Assembly: GCA_000827495.1 (NCBI GenBank)
Contig: KN817567.1
Coordinates: 183,517-247,516 of the forward strand
Direction: 5' to 3'
Source of the DNA: Hypholoma sublateritium FD-334 SS-4
Lineage: Eukaryota > Basidiomycota > Agaricomycetes > Agaricales > Strophariaceae
DNA length: 64,000 nt
This document shows, piece by piece, positions 1 through 9,738 of this stretch. Every line of letters begins with the position of its first letter. The first letter of the stretch is position 1. The notes under the pieces are model-generated. The model saw nothing but the letters and a program-made list of their open reading frames with translations, was not told the origin of the DNA and searched no databases. The position numbers were made by a program, and so were the translations under genes.

Positions 1-24
1 CTCCATAAAAAGCACGCCCTAGAT

Positions 25-1140
25 CTACTGGCTCGGCAGATCAGGCAGCGGGAACTCATTCTCCAGATGCTCCGTCTACAAAACCGCGATCATCAGTAAA
101 ATACCCCTCACACCACAGCCAAAGCGAAAAGCACTCACGTAAAACCTAAAATGCACCGTCTTCCCCACTGCACTGATCTCCTCCACCTCCTCCGGCGTGA
201 GCAGCCCCGCAGGCAGCGCCGCAAGCTTTGCCAGCCCCTTAATACGGTCCGCGTTGCCGCTCGCGGTGACGACGACCACGCCCTGCGCGCGCGCCCACAA
301 TAGGAGCACGGCGCTGGCGTCGAGCGACGTCCCGGTGGTCGTGGACACGCGCGCGGCGATGCGCTCGAGAATGGGCTTGAGCGGGCCGCCGGTGGGGTGG
401 CGTAGGGTGGGCGTGAGGGTGCCGTAGGACTGGGTTATGATACCGTGCTGTTGCTGGAATTCGAGCAGGGGCGCGAGGTGCGTGAGGACGTAGGGGTGGT
501 ACTCGATCTGCGTTCGTGCTCGTGCGTTAGCGGGCGTGCAACGGTGTACACGGGGAAACGCGCACCTGGTTCACGACGGGCTTGTACTTCGCGCCGTCCA
601 GAATCACTGCGAGGTCCTGCGGGCGGAAGTTGCTCACGCCGATGCTCTTGAGCTTGCCCTCGTCCTTGAGCGCCTCGAAGAGCGCCCACAGTGCCTTGAG
701 GTGCCCCGGCTCGGCGACGTACGGGTTATGGATCAGGTACAGGTCGGGCACGAAGCCGAGGCGGTCGAGCGACTCCTGCACGGACGCGCGCGCCTCGGCG
801 AGCGGAACGGGGATCTGGTTCGGGCGCGCGGAGACTGTATGCGGTGTCGTGCGTCAGCCCTCGACGCTAGATGTACAGGGTAAATATATTAGAAGCACGT
901 ACGTTTCGACGTAACATACACCTCCTCGCGCGGCACCCCCGCCGCCGTGATCGCCTCGCCCGTCTCCTTCTCATTATGATAGATCTGCGCCGTGTCGAGG
1001 TGCAGGATCCCGCTCTCCAGGGCGATCTTGCCGCTCTCGACGGCGGTCGTGCTCGCGGCGCCCGTGCCGTTGCCCCAGCCGAGCCAGGGGATGGCGGTGC
1101 CGTCGAGCAACGTGAAGGATTGGACTGTGGCGGGGGACAT
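25..1140 (-). CDS. aldo-keto reductase, 308 aa, 4 exons
   Basis: Predicted NAD(P)H-dependent carbonyl reductase of the aldo-keto reductase superfamily, probably cytosolic. Exons are 903-1140, 566-834, 139-507 and 25-75, all with GT-AG introns, and the phases sum to 927 nt. The catalytic tetrad is visible: Asp49 and Tyr54 in LDTAQIYHNE, Lys79 in TSK (the first intron falls directly after it) and His115 in LIHNPYV. GVSNF is also present. The family usually runs to about 310-330 residues, so the protein is full length. The start is the only ATG that precedes the first beta strand. No signal peptide is seen. The substrate cannot be inferred. The stop lies 25 bases from the window edge, so the 3' UTR is outside the window. 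Confidence 0.9.
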
Positions 1141-2439
1141 TTGTATGTTTGAGATAAGATAGCTGTGCGATCGTATATACGCAATGGTGCGCACTTTATA
1201 GGAGGGTCGGGCCGTATGGCGTCACCGGACGCGCCATGAGGAACAGACGATGCAATGTTGACGCGATTCATCATTTGGTGGTCGTCACGGGGACTTAGAG
1301 AATTTGCTTTTTGGGTCGCCTGGAGCGCCTTGGATAGCTTTGATTTCGGTGTTCAGTAGGACTTCATTATGGATGTATCGACGGATTTGATTGTCGAATG
1401 TTGTCGGTGCGCCAACGTTCAGCTTTGCAATTGTCCGTTCTGAGTAAGTTCTGAGTCGCAGGCAGCAGCTGATGACTTTATCGCGAATTCAAATAGAAGA
1501 AGTCTTCTGGCAGAATCATGGGCGTTGTGGGTTAAAATAGGAAAGGTGAGGGCAGGTGAATCGTGTCAAAGTCATCATGTGCTCACGCCTTGAAATAGAT
1601 CCTCCTTGCCTCTTACCACTCCGGAAAACTTCTGCAGTACTCGCCGCCGCCGAAGCACAATTTTTGTTCATTTGCACAGGTGTAACATGTGAAGCTTGAA
1701 GCTTGAAATTGCGAAACTTGAAGGCTGTATTCTGGTTGTGCTAATTTCTGGGATAACTGAAGTTGGCGTACAACAACGTCTCGGACGGTCCAGAAAATTG
1801 CAGGGTGTCTCGCCCGCTTCTCGCCCGCCGCATGCGTCGTCGTCTCCAGTCCTGCAGCTCGTGTCGATGAAAATCCGCCTGCTCAGGCGCCTGGCCTGTT
1901 TCTGGCCTCTGCTTGTGTTGACCCCGCCAGCTGGTTTACTCGCCCCGTCCGCCCGTCCGCCGCGTGCGTTGGCTTAGCCAGTCCACTCCCCCTCAGGTTC
2001 CTGACCTGTTTCCCGTGCTCCATACTCGCCGATCATTATAAGCCTTTGACTAAAATCCTTCTGTTTGTCTTAGCCATTGTTACTGCCATCCTGTTTTTAT
2101 TTTACGATGAATCTACTTGTCCCCAGGGGCCACCTTCGCACCTGATTATTGTTCCAGTGTATGTCCGGTACGTCGCACACTCTCCTAATGTTTTTGGGAT
2201 TTCTTCGCTCGCTCCAACGCATCGACCATGCTCCTAGCTATTGAGAATCGCGTTTAGACCCCAGAGGGCCCGCTATTTCTCACACAATAGCTCGGCTCTC
2301 TAAATACATAGATCCGAATATAGGCCGGAACGCTGCTCAACATCTGCAGCCGAGATAGCAACAGGCTGCCGAGGCGGCATTCCCAGCAGAGGTACGAACA
2401 CAACAACGCCGATAATTAAATACCTTGCCCAGCACCGCG
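1141..2439. other. intergenic, no gene seen
   Basis: Divergent promoter region between the aldo-keto reductase and the next gene. Open frames here are short, begin at non-ATG codons and show no domain. Pyrimidine-rich tracts lie around 1800-2000. No repeat or RNA gene was recognised. Confidence 0.5.
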
Positions 2440-3986
2440 ATGTCCTCCGAGAAGCAATCGCTGCCATCCATACCCCAGTCGCCCGCACCCGACGCACCCC
2501 CGCCGTACGCCTCAATCGCAGCCGCCACCGCCACCCTCCTCGAGAGCATCGCCCCGCAGCCCGCCGATGGCACCACCCCTGCGCAGCCCATCAGGCTGAC
2601 CGACGCACCACCCGCGCAGCCGCACCGCGCCCCCGCGCCGCCGCCCAAGCCGCACACCCACAAGCGCTCTGCAAGCGCCTCCTCCGCCGCGAGCGGGAGC
2701 CTCAAGACGAAGCGCAGCTGGTTCTCGTTCGCCTCGTCCGCTGCGCCGGCCCCGGGCGCGGCCCACCCACCACCAGCAGCAGCGGCGTCGTCCGCGCGCA
2801 CCCGCGCGGAGGTGCGCTCGACCGTCGCCGCGCTCGTGAGCGACCTCGTGCGCTCGCCGAGCGGCGCGGGCACCCCCGCGGCGGCGGCGCGCGGCGTCCT
2901 CGCGAGCTGCGCGGACGTGTGCGCGGCGCATGCGCTCGTGCTCGCCGACGTCCTGCAGGACCGGGCGATCGAAGGGCACTCGCCGCTGTACTGGGCGATC
3001 GTCACGCGTGCGCGGGGCGACGCCGGCAGCGCGAATGCAGAGGGAAGCGGGGGAGAGGGAGAGGGAGGCGCCGAGGCCGAGGACGAGGAAAAGGACGACC
3101 TCGTCGCCGCGCTCCTCGCGCACTGCCCCGCGCTCCCGCCCGACGCCGCGCACGAGCTGCGCCTCGCGTGCGTTGCCGCCGCAGACCAAGGCACCTTCCA
3201 GCGCCTGCGCGCGCTCTTCGCGCCCGCGCTCGGCACGGACGCCGTCCTCCTCCACAGCCGCAGGGACGACGTGCGCGTCGTGCTCCCCGCGCAGACCGCG
3301 GACGGGGCCTTTGCGGTGCGCGTCGAGGTGCCGCAGTACCACCGGAGGATGATGGTCGCGCGGGAGATCGCGCTGGAGTTCGTCGCGCGCAGTACGTCCG
3401 TTTTCTCCTTCCCTGATGCTGCCGTGCGCTGCGGGCTGACCGACTGGGATTGTAGACCGGATATGGCGCCTCGCGCTTCTGATCACAGGCCCCGAAGAGA
3501 CGTGGCACGGCCCGCCCCCAGGCGCGTGGTGCATTGCGCTTGCGCTGCAGGACGCCGCAAGCCCGCCCGCGTGGCTCGATGCGCGGCTCTTCCTCCTCGA
3601 TGCGAAGTTCAACGCAACCTCCGGTGCGTGCACCTCTGCTGTACCCACATAAGCCCCGATGCTCATGTGCGCGAACGATGTGCGATGATATATGAATGAT
3701 GCAGATACCGCCTCCCTCCCCCTCCGTTCCAAACAGATGCTCGAGCCCCCGCGCGACGGCGCGCCGCTCGTCCAGGTCGTCGTGCCGCTGGACGGGACGC
3801 CTTTCTCCGGGCTGCAATATGCGTACGTCTGCCTAGACAAACTGTGATATGTTGCGCCCGCTGACTGCACAATGATTGGTGTGGCAATCGAATAGAGGGA
3901 ACCCGGCGACGGTGCCGGACGACACGCTCCGCCTGCGGCTAGAGGCGAAGCTGCGCAAGCCGGATCCGTTTGAAGGTGCGGCGTAG
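2440..3986 (+). CDS. conserved unknown protein, Pro-rich N-terminus, 442 aa, 4 exons
   Basis: I do not recognise a named family. Exons are 2440-3391, 3456-3623, 3705-3822 and 3896-3986; phases 1, 1 and 2 join cleanly to 1329 nt. Residues 1-130 are rich in Pro, Ala and Ser, with a PPPY motif near residue 25 and basic KTKRSW. A helical Ala-rich domain follows, containing EGHSPLYWAI, which resembles an ankyrin-type helix turn. A Glu/Asp-rich insert, a beta-rich core (the segment after the first intron reads RIWRLALLITGPEETW) and a short C-terminal tail follow. The extreme GC content creates long antisense frames that are shadows. The PPPY motif suggests contact with a WW-domain partner, which is inference. 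No signal peptide or membrane span is seen. Confidence 0.75.
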
Positions 3987-4222
3987 ATTCAGATGTGCTG
4001 GTTAGAGGGGAATGTATTATGTATGATTCAATATCTACACGCTTCTCTTACCTGCTCAAGCCTCGGTGCTCAGATAAATTCTGTAAATCAAGATAGAGAT
4101 AGAGATGTACAATCGGTAAGCTCCTTCTGCAAAGTTACATATTGATACTATCTAAAAGCCTATTAGAAAAGTCTGAAAGGAAGCGGATAAGCAAAGTGCC
4201 TCGAGCGTGTGCATGCTGAGAC

Positions 4223-4878
4223 TCACGTCATACGGGTGACATTGAAGATAGTATTTTGATAATTCCTGTCCTCATTCTCGCCGTCATCAACTGGTATCTA
4301 CATCAGCCCGTCAAAAACATCTCCCAACGGAAAACGGATGCTAACATACCAGCGAAATAGCAGTCTGCAGATCATCGGTAGAATGCTATCCAACCAACGC
4401 GTCAATACAGCCCTTATACAGGACTAGAAAGAAACGGCTTGCCTCCTTCATCTTCGCGACGACGACGCCGCTCGCCGTCCAGCTCGGCTCCGCGTCATCT
4501 CCGCCATCGCTGTCGTCGTCGTCGTCGTCCAGATGCGAAAACGACAGCGTCACGGTCGTCTGCGCGTCGAACGGGCCCCACACGATCGCCTTCTTCGTGT
4601 TGTCAGCTTCAATATAGAGCGACTCCTTCTTCTCCCCGTCCGAGTCGAACGTCGACGCGCTTTTCACGGCTGAGTTGGCGTCCCGGAGCTCCGCCTGGAC
4701 CTTCTGCTTGTGTGTCGAGGTCGCGACCTGGTGGGACGATGCACGGCGGTGAGCTTTTTGTTTGCAAATGTGAATGTGTTATAGTTACGCCGAAGATGGT
4801 GATGAGGGTCTGGGGGTTGACGCTCACGGAGACTGTGCTGCCGTCGTCGCTGACCACCGGCTTCGAGTGAGAGGGCAT
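4223..4878 (-). CDS. small protein of unknown family, homologous to the fungalysin C-terminal extension, 161 aa
   Basis: Function unknown. Exons are 4789-4878, 4443-4727, 4350-4385 and 4223-4297 (30+95+12+24 residues). The protein begins MPSHSKPVV, contains VNPQTLITIFG, WGPFDAQTTVTLSF and an acidic run of six Asp, and ends FNVTRMT. It has no signal peptide and no obvious membrane span; the alternating hydrophobic pattern suggests a beta-sandwich. Every one of these landmarks recurs in order at residues 565-729 of the fungalysin encoded divergently 1.2 kb away, and all three introns sit at the same codon and phase in both genes, so the two are paralogous. The second intron (4386-4442) must use a GC donor. 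The protein may be a free partner, inhibitor or decoy of the protease domain; this is inference only. Confidence 0.8.
4386..4442 (-). other. GC-AG intron in the small unknown gene
   Basis: The donor reads GAG|GCAAGC and the acceptor TTGGATAG. The nearest GT (GTTTCT, six bases downstream) would shift the frame into a stop. The GC donor instead gives KMKE|HSTDDLQTAISL, which aligns with KMKE|YLDDDLKTAVTL in the fungalysin copy, where the same intron starts with GT. Confidence 0.8.
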
Positions 4879-6072
4879 GGGTAAGAATTTAGCGGTCGCA
4901 CGAGAGAAGGGGCGGAATGATCAAGTGCGTGGTTCGTTCTGCCTGGCTGTTCAGATTATCAGGTCCTGGAATCGAGCTGAAGAACGATTTTGTCGCTCCT
5001 GCATATATGACTAAAGTAGGCCGTACTTTTTCCGAATCCCATTCCGGGTACCGTGCTTATCAGTTTTTCTGATCAGAAGGGCACTGGAGCCAATGTTGAG
5101 ATTAGGGACCTGTCAGATACTAGGGCATTCAATTTTCCTTGCTCGCAAGGGTTAGTACAGAGAAGTAAAAAGAGCGTGGAACTATATTCTACCAGTATCG
5201 CCGGATATCCACATCTTGCCATCATGTGGTGTTTTCCGCCGACGTCGACAACTTGTCAGACTGCCCCTATTGCATACAATTAGCTCGGGATAAACGACCT
5301 TGTGACGCCTTGGTGACGCCTTGTGTTGAGTAAAAATCAACGATCATGTGGTGATAAGTTAGTCAGACGCTCCAAGGCAATGTAATTCGGGAAATCGAAG
5401 ATACCACTTCATGTGAAGGTATCACCACATATGCACTAACTGGGCGCTAATCTTATCACAAATTGACACGCGTGGGAAATGGGCGCCTATCAAGCGTCTA
5501 GGAGAAGTATGTGCCCGTTCTCGGTGCTGCTGTTGAACAAACGCTAGGATCTCGGTAATGGAGGGATTACATTCCGCATCTCCAATGTTTTTATCTGTAT
5601 CGACGCATTTTCCTGGGAGACGGAGGCTGAAATCGATAATTATGAGTAATATCGGGATAAATTCACACGTTCGGCATTGGAGGACACGTTCTCAAGCACC
5701 TGTAAAGAAGCGTCGTTATCATTGAAAAGGTCCGAAAACATAGATACCCCGACTTTCTTTCTCGTTTAAGCCAATTTGATAAGATGTAATCAAGTATATG
5801 TTCCTCGAGATGTCTACTTGGTCGTCTGACACGAGTATGCACTGCCCCATTTTGCCTGCAGGCACAAATCAAGCACCAATACCGATCTCAAGAATATGAG
5901 AACTGGTAAACATTTTGATCGGCCACCGGTAGCACATTTCAGAATAGGTGTTCCAAAACCCTGATGCACCCATTTGGGAAGGGCGATTGAATAGAACCAC
6001 TTTCCTCAAATACTAGATCCAAGTAGTCATTCGTAGTACATCCAAGCTTTCACGAACTCCACAGTATTGCAG
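4879..6072. other. divergent intergenic region upstream of the fungalysin
   Basis: AT-rich spacer between the small unknown gene and the fungalysin. The exon that should encode a fungalysin signal peptide was sought here and not found. An imperfect direct repeat of about 11-12 bp (TGACGCCTTG) occurs near 5302-5325. Confidence 0.5.
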
Positions 6073-9000
6073 ATGACAACATTTCTTCCCTCAACTGGTC
6101 GGAGGATTATCCTTTCCTCTGGAGAAAGCGTCGAATATACCGATCCCACCACAATCTACGAGGTCATGATATGATTGATCTGACCTGACAATTTATCTGA
6201 TATCTCTTTTTAGACTTTTGGAGATGGGATTGATAGTTCTGGTGTTGCACTCTCCTCTTCCGATAGCATTGAGCAAGCGGCCATTTCTTTTGTAGAGAAT
6301 TACCTGGGAATTACTTCTCCCATGGGCGTTGCCTACACGAGCGGCTATAGGACCGGTAAAATGACGTACGCTTATGTCAAGCAAACAGACGTAAATTATT
6401 GTTTGACGACTTTTCCACGGCGCACTTGTTGATACTTTACCTGCTCGCTCATTATTTAGAACGGCGTTCCGATCGCCAATGCAGTTGCCAACATAGCATG
6501 GAAGGGCGACATCGTTGTTGCATTTGGCCACTCTTTTGTGGAGAAAAGTATGTCCAGCTATTGCAGTATATATCCGCCTTGTATCTCACCCATTGCAGAA
6601 TCGGCGGCCGATACATCACCAAGAATTGAAATCCCTCATGCTATTTCTACTGCGGAGCTCCGTTTGAACGGTACACACACCGGGCATCCCACAAAGACTC
6701 AATATTTGGCTACGTCCAGTGGTCACCTCGCGCTTGTACACGCAGTTCAGATCGAGAACGATGATTTGGGCACACACTACGAGGCATTTGTGGACGCGCA
6801 TTCGGGACAGCTTTTGTCTTTAACCGACTTTGTTTGTTATGCGTCGGCAAGTCTATCATGCCATTTCTGTGCTGCCTATTCGCTGACTTTGAGCCGGAAC
6901 AGTACACCGTCCTTCCTACTCCGGGGGGAGCGGCGCCTCCGGATGGTTTTCAAGTGTTAACAGACCCGGCGGATAAGAAAGCTTCACCTTCAATCATTGA
7001 CTGGCCAGGCTGGCATTCCGTGTCCACGACCTCAACAACCACTACTGAGTAAGTAATTTCATCATACTTTGGTGCGCACACTGAATGGCATGTTACATTT
7101 CTCGTTGCAGGGGTAACAATGTCCTATCATACAAGGGTGATACAAGCTCCACAACCTCGCAGAGCTCAGCTACCCTTAATTTCAACTATGCCATGGACGC
7201 TACAAAGACGGATCCAGCGGACAATGTTGACGCCGCGCGTGTCAACGCTTTCTATATTGCAAATACTGTCCATGATTTCCTTTACAGATACGGATTCACG
7301 GAAGAGGCTTTCAACTTTCAGCAATACAACTTTAATCGTGGTGGCGAGGAAGGTGACAGGGTATTACTCTCTGTCCAGCACAGCGGCCTCACAAATAATG
7401 CGAACTTTGTCACTCCACCTGAGTGAGTCGTTCAGCATTCATATTACTGAGCTAATACTATTTCTTCCCAATAATAGTGGTCAGTCTGGGAAATGCAACC
7501 TGTAAGTAATTCATCGAAACTGCCCAGTTTAAGATATCAATATATCCTATTAGAGGCGTCTGGGATAAGACGACGGTTCGTGTTTTAGTACCATCTAGAA
7601 ATCACTAGCTCATCCCTGCCCAAACATCAGCCCAAACGCGATGGGGCGTTTGCCAATAGCATCATCATCCACGAACTCACCCACGGATTAACTAACCGTA
7701 TGACTGGCGGCGGGACTGGTCATTGCTTGCAGTCACAGGAGGCTAGGGGGTTGGGTGAAGGCTGGTCTGATGCCGTGGCTGAGTACATTCGCACTCTTCT
7801 CAGATACAACACAACTTATTGACCGCATTAATCAAGCTGGGCGTTCCAGACCTCCGCTCCAATCCAAAAATTCTCGCCTGGTGTATGGGTGACGGGAGAC
7901 ACCGGTCGGTGGTATCCGAATGGCACGAAATACTCAGATCTGCGAAACCGAACTGAGGTCCACAGTATGCTGTGCTCTCTTACTCAAACGTCATCTACAA
8001 AACTCATACATTCCAACAGAAATTGGACAAGTATGGGCTAACATACTGCACCATGTCAATGCAGCTCTCGTCGACAAGTATGGATTTTCCACCACGGCGA
8101 TGACCAACCCGGATGGTAGTGAGGGTAATATTGTGTTTCTTCATCTCTTCATCGACGCGTTGGCACTACAGCCGGTCAATCCCACTTGTAAGCCCAATGT
8201 CCATGAAGCAAACCACGACTAACCATACTGTATACTCTTGATTAAAAGTCGTATTTGCACGCCAAGCCTGGATCCAAGCTGATGCGAATCGATATAATGG
8301 TGCAAACGAAGAACTTCTATGGACCACATTTGCGAAATATGGCCTCGGAGTCGGCGCGGCAAATTACAATGACAGCGCTTCAGTACCTTCTCATTTCAAA
8401 CCTGTTGTGACCTACCGTGGACAGACCAAGCTTCCTCCTCTTGCTCATTCAGATATTTGTGGGGTTGCGGCGGGCTGGGTGGTCATTGTTAAGGTCAACC
8501 CGCAAACGGTTGTCACCCTCTTTGGAGTATGTATGTTGTTATCGTCCTGAATTCAAAATAGCTGATATGATTTTCAAATTTAATTAAAATTAGCTCGTCA
8601 CTGCCTCATGGAGTCAGAAAGCCAAAGCAGAGCTAATCGATTCAAAGCAGAACTCAAAATCTACGGTCTTCTTCGATGGAAAAGACAAGGAGTCTCTGTG
8701 TTTAGATTCTGATTCATCTACGAAATCCATCACTTGGGGACCTTTTGATGAGCAGATGACTGTCGAGCTCACTTTTTATCATAAGACGGGGGTCGGCGCT
8801 AGTTGGGACATCAGTGCAATCAAAGCTGACAAGATGAAGGAGGTACGGATTCTCTCTACCTTGATGGTCTGGGGACTGTATTTACTTCGTTGTTTTAGTA
8901 CCTGGACGATGACTTGAAGACTGCGGTCACTTTGGTATGCATTACTTTGATTCTGATTCTCAGATGACAAGATCAGAACATATTATGACTAAAATGGGAT

Positions 9001-9095
9001 TTTAGATACCAATTGATGACGGAGGACACGGCAACCAGGATTATCAGAATACAACCTTCAATGTTACCAGAATGACGTACGTTTTCGAGGAGTAG
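6073..9095 (+). CDS. fungalysin (M36) metalloprotease with fused C-terminal domain, 735 aa, 15 exons
   Basis: Predicted zinc endopeptidase of MEROPS family M36, normally secreted. Exons: 6073-6162, 6214-6390, 6460-6547, 6599-6846, 6903-7048, 7111-7422, 7478-7501, 7554-7575, 7631-7782, 7837-7964, 8020-8187, 8249-8526, 8594-8842, 8899-8934, 9006-9095. Residues 1-200 are the FTP-type propeptide (IYETFG, AYVKQTDNGVPIANAVANIA, YEAFVDAHSG). The catalytic domain holds the zinc motif HELTH (His383, Glu384, His387) with the third ligand Glu412 in GEGWSD, 25 residues on. The fold runs to GLGVGAANYNDSASVPS, where family members normally stop, but the frame continues for about 170 residues homologous to the 161-aa protein at 4223-4878. 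Oddities: no signal peptide (the ATG at 6073 directly follows an acceptor-like TTGCAG, so an upstream exon may be missing), a GC-AG intron, and microexons of 24 and 22 nt. Confidence 0.85.
6847..6902 (+). other. GC-AG intron in the fungalysin gene
   Basis: The donor reads TCG|GCAAGTCT and the acceptor GGAACAG, 56 nt in all. Splicing gives DFVCYASYTVLP, which fits the M36 propeptide junction. A GT donor four bases further on throws the next exon out of frame. Confidence 0.8.
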
Positions 9096-9738
9096 ATGAT
9101 GGCCGGCCGTGAATATTTACGATCTATTCATCTAATCTCTTCTAAGTTGGCCTATCAAAGACATGCCGTATTCCTGTCTCATGGTATCTGAGGGGCGTAT
9201 TGCGATTGTACCACTTGATGGCCAAATGCTCGCATACATACCGGCAGTTCGACTGTTTGTAGATATCTTTTCGTCTGGCTGAAATATACAGTAATTCTTT
9301 ACGCGCCGTGGCGCTCATCATGCCTGGATCATGTTAGTCAAATGCAAGTACATGCACGATTGATTCACTGTGGCGCCGACCTTAAAACGGTGAGCCACCT
9401 GCCCAAAATTGAAATGTTCCAAGCGCTCCCAATAGCATCGCCAGTAGAATCCCCCTTGAATTCCCTCGTTGCAGAAATGCTGAGCATTTATCGACAGTCG
9501 AATTTCAAAAGTGATGTATGGACATGGATGTAAGTAGGCGTGATTATATAGATAGATAAATGTACATTGGCCACTGAGTAGCAAGATTGGCAGTTGTGAT
9601 AGATCATGCATTATGTAGCATCAAAATCATATAGGACAGAGCAATTGAGAACAAAATATTAACAGAGCGGTTCGGCCGTTTGCTGACCTCGGACCTCCAG
9701 ATACCGGAAATATGGGAGCCTCGATAGGTGCATCGTGT
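9096..9738. other. intergenic between convergent 3' ends
   Basis: The fungalysin and the first F-box gene converge here. Only short open frames are seen; no domain, RNA gene or repeat was recognised. Confidence 0.5.

Noticed and set aside
2046..2237. Short frame with a hydrophobic start that looks like a signal peptide
   Set aside because: Begins with TTG, is not followed by a domain and has no neighbouring exon in phase.
2512..3870. 452-codon open frame on the minus strand, with a shorter one at 2337-3236
   Set aside because: Antisense shadow of the very GC-rich gene at 2440-3986; composition is Arg/Gly/Ala-rich with no domain, while the sense frame splices cleanly.
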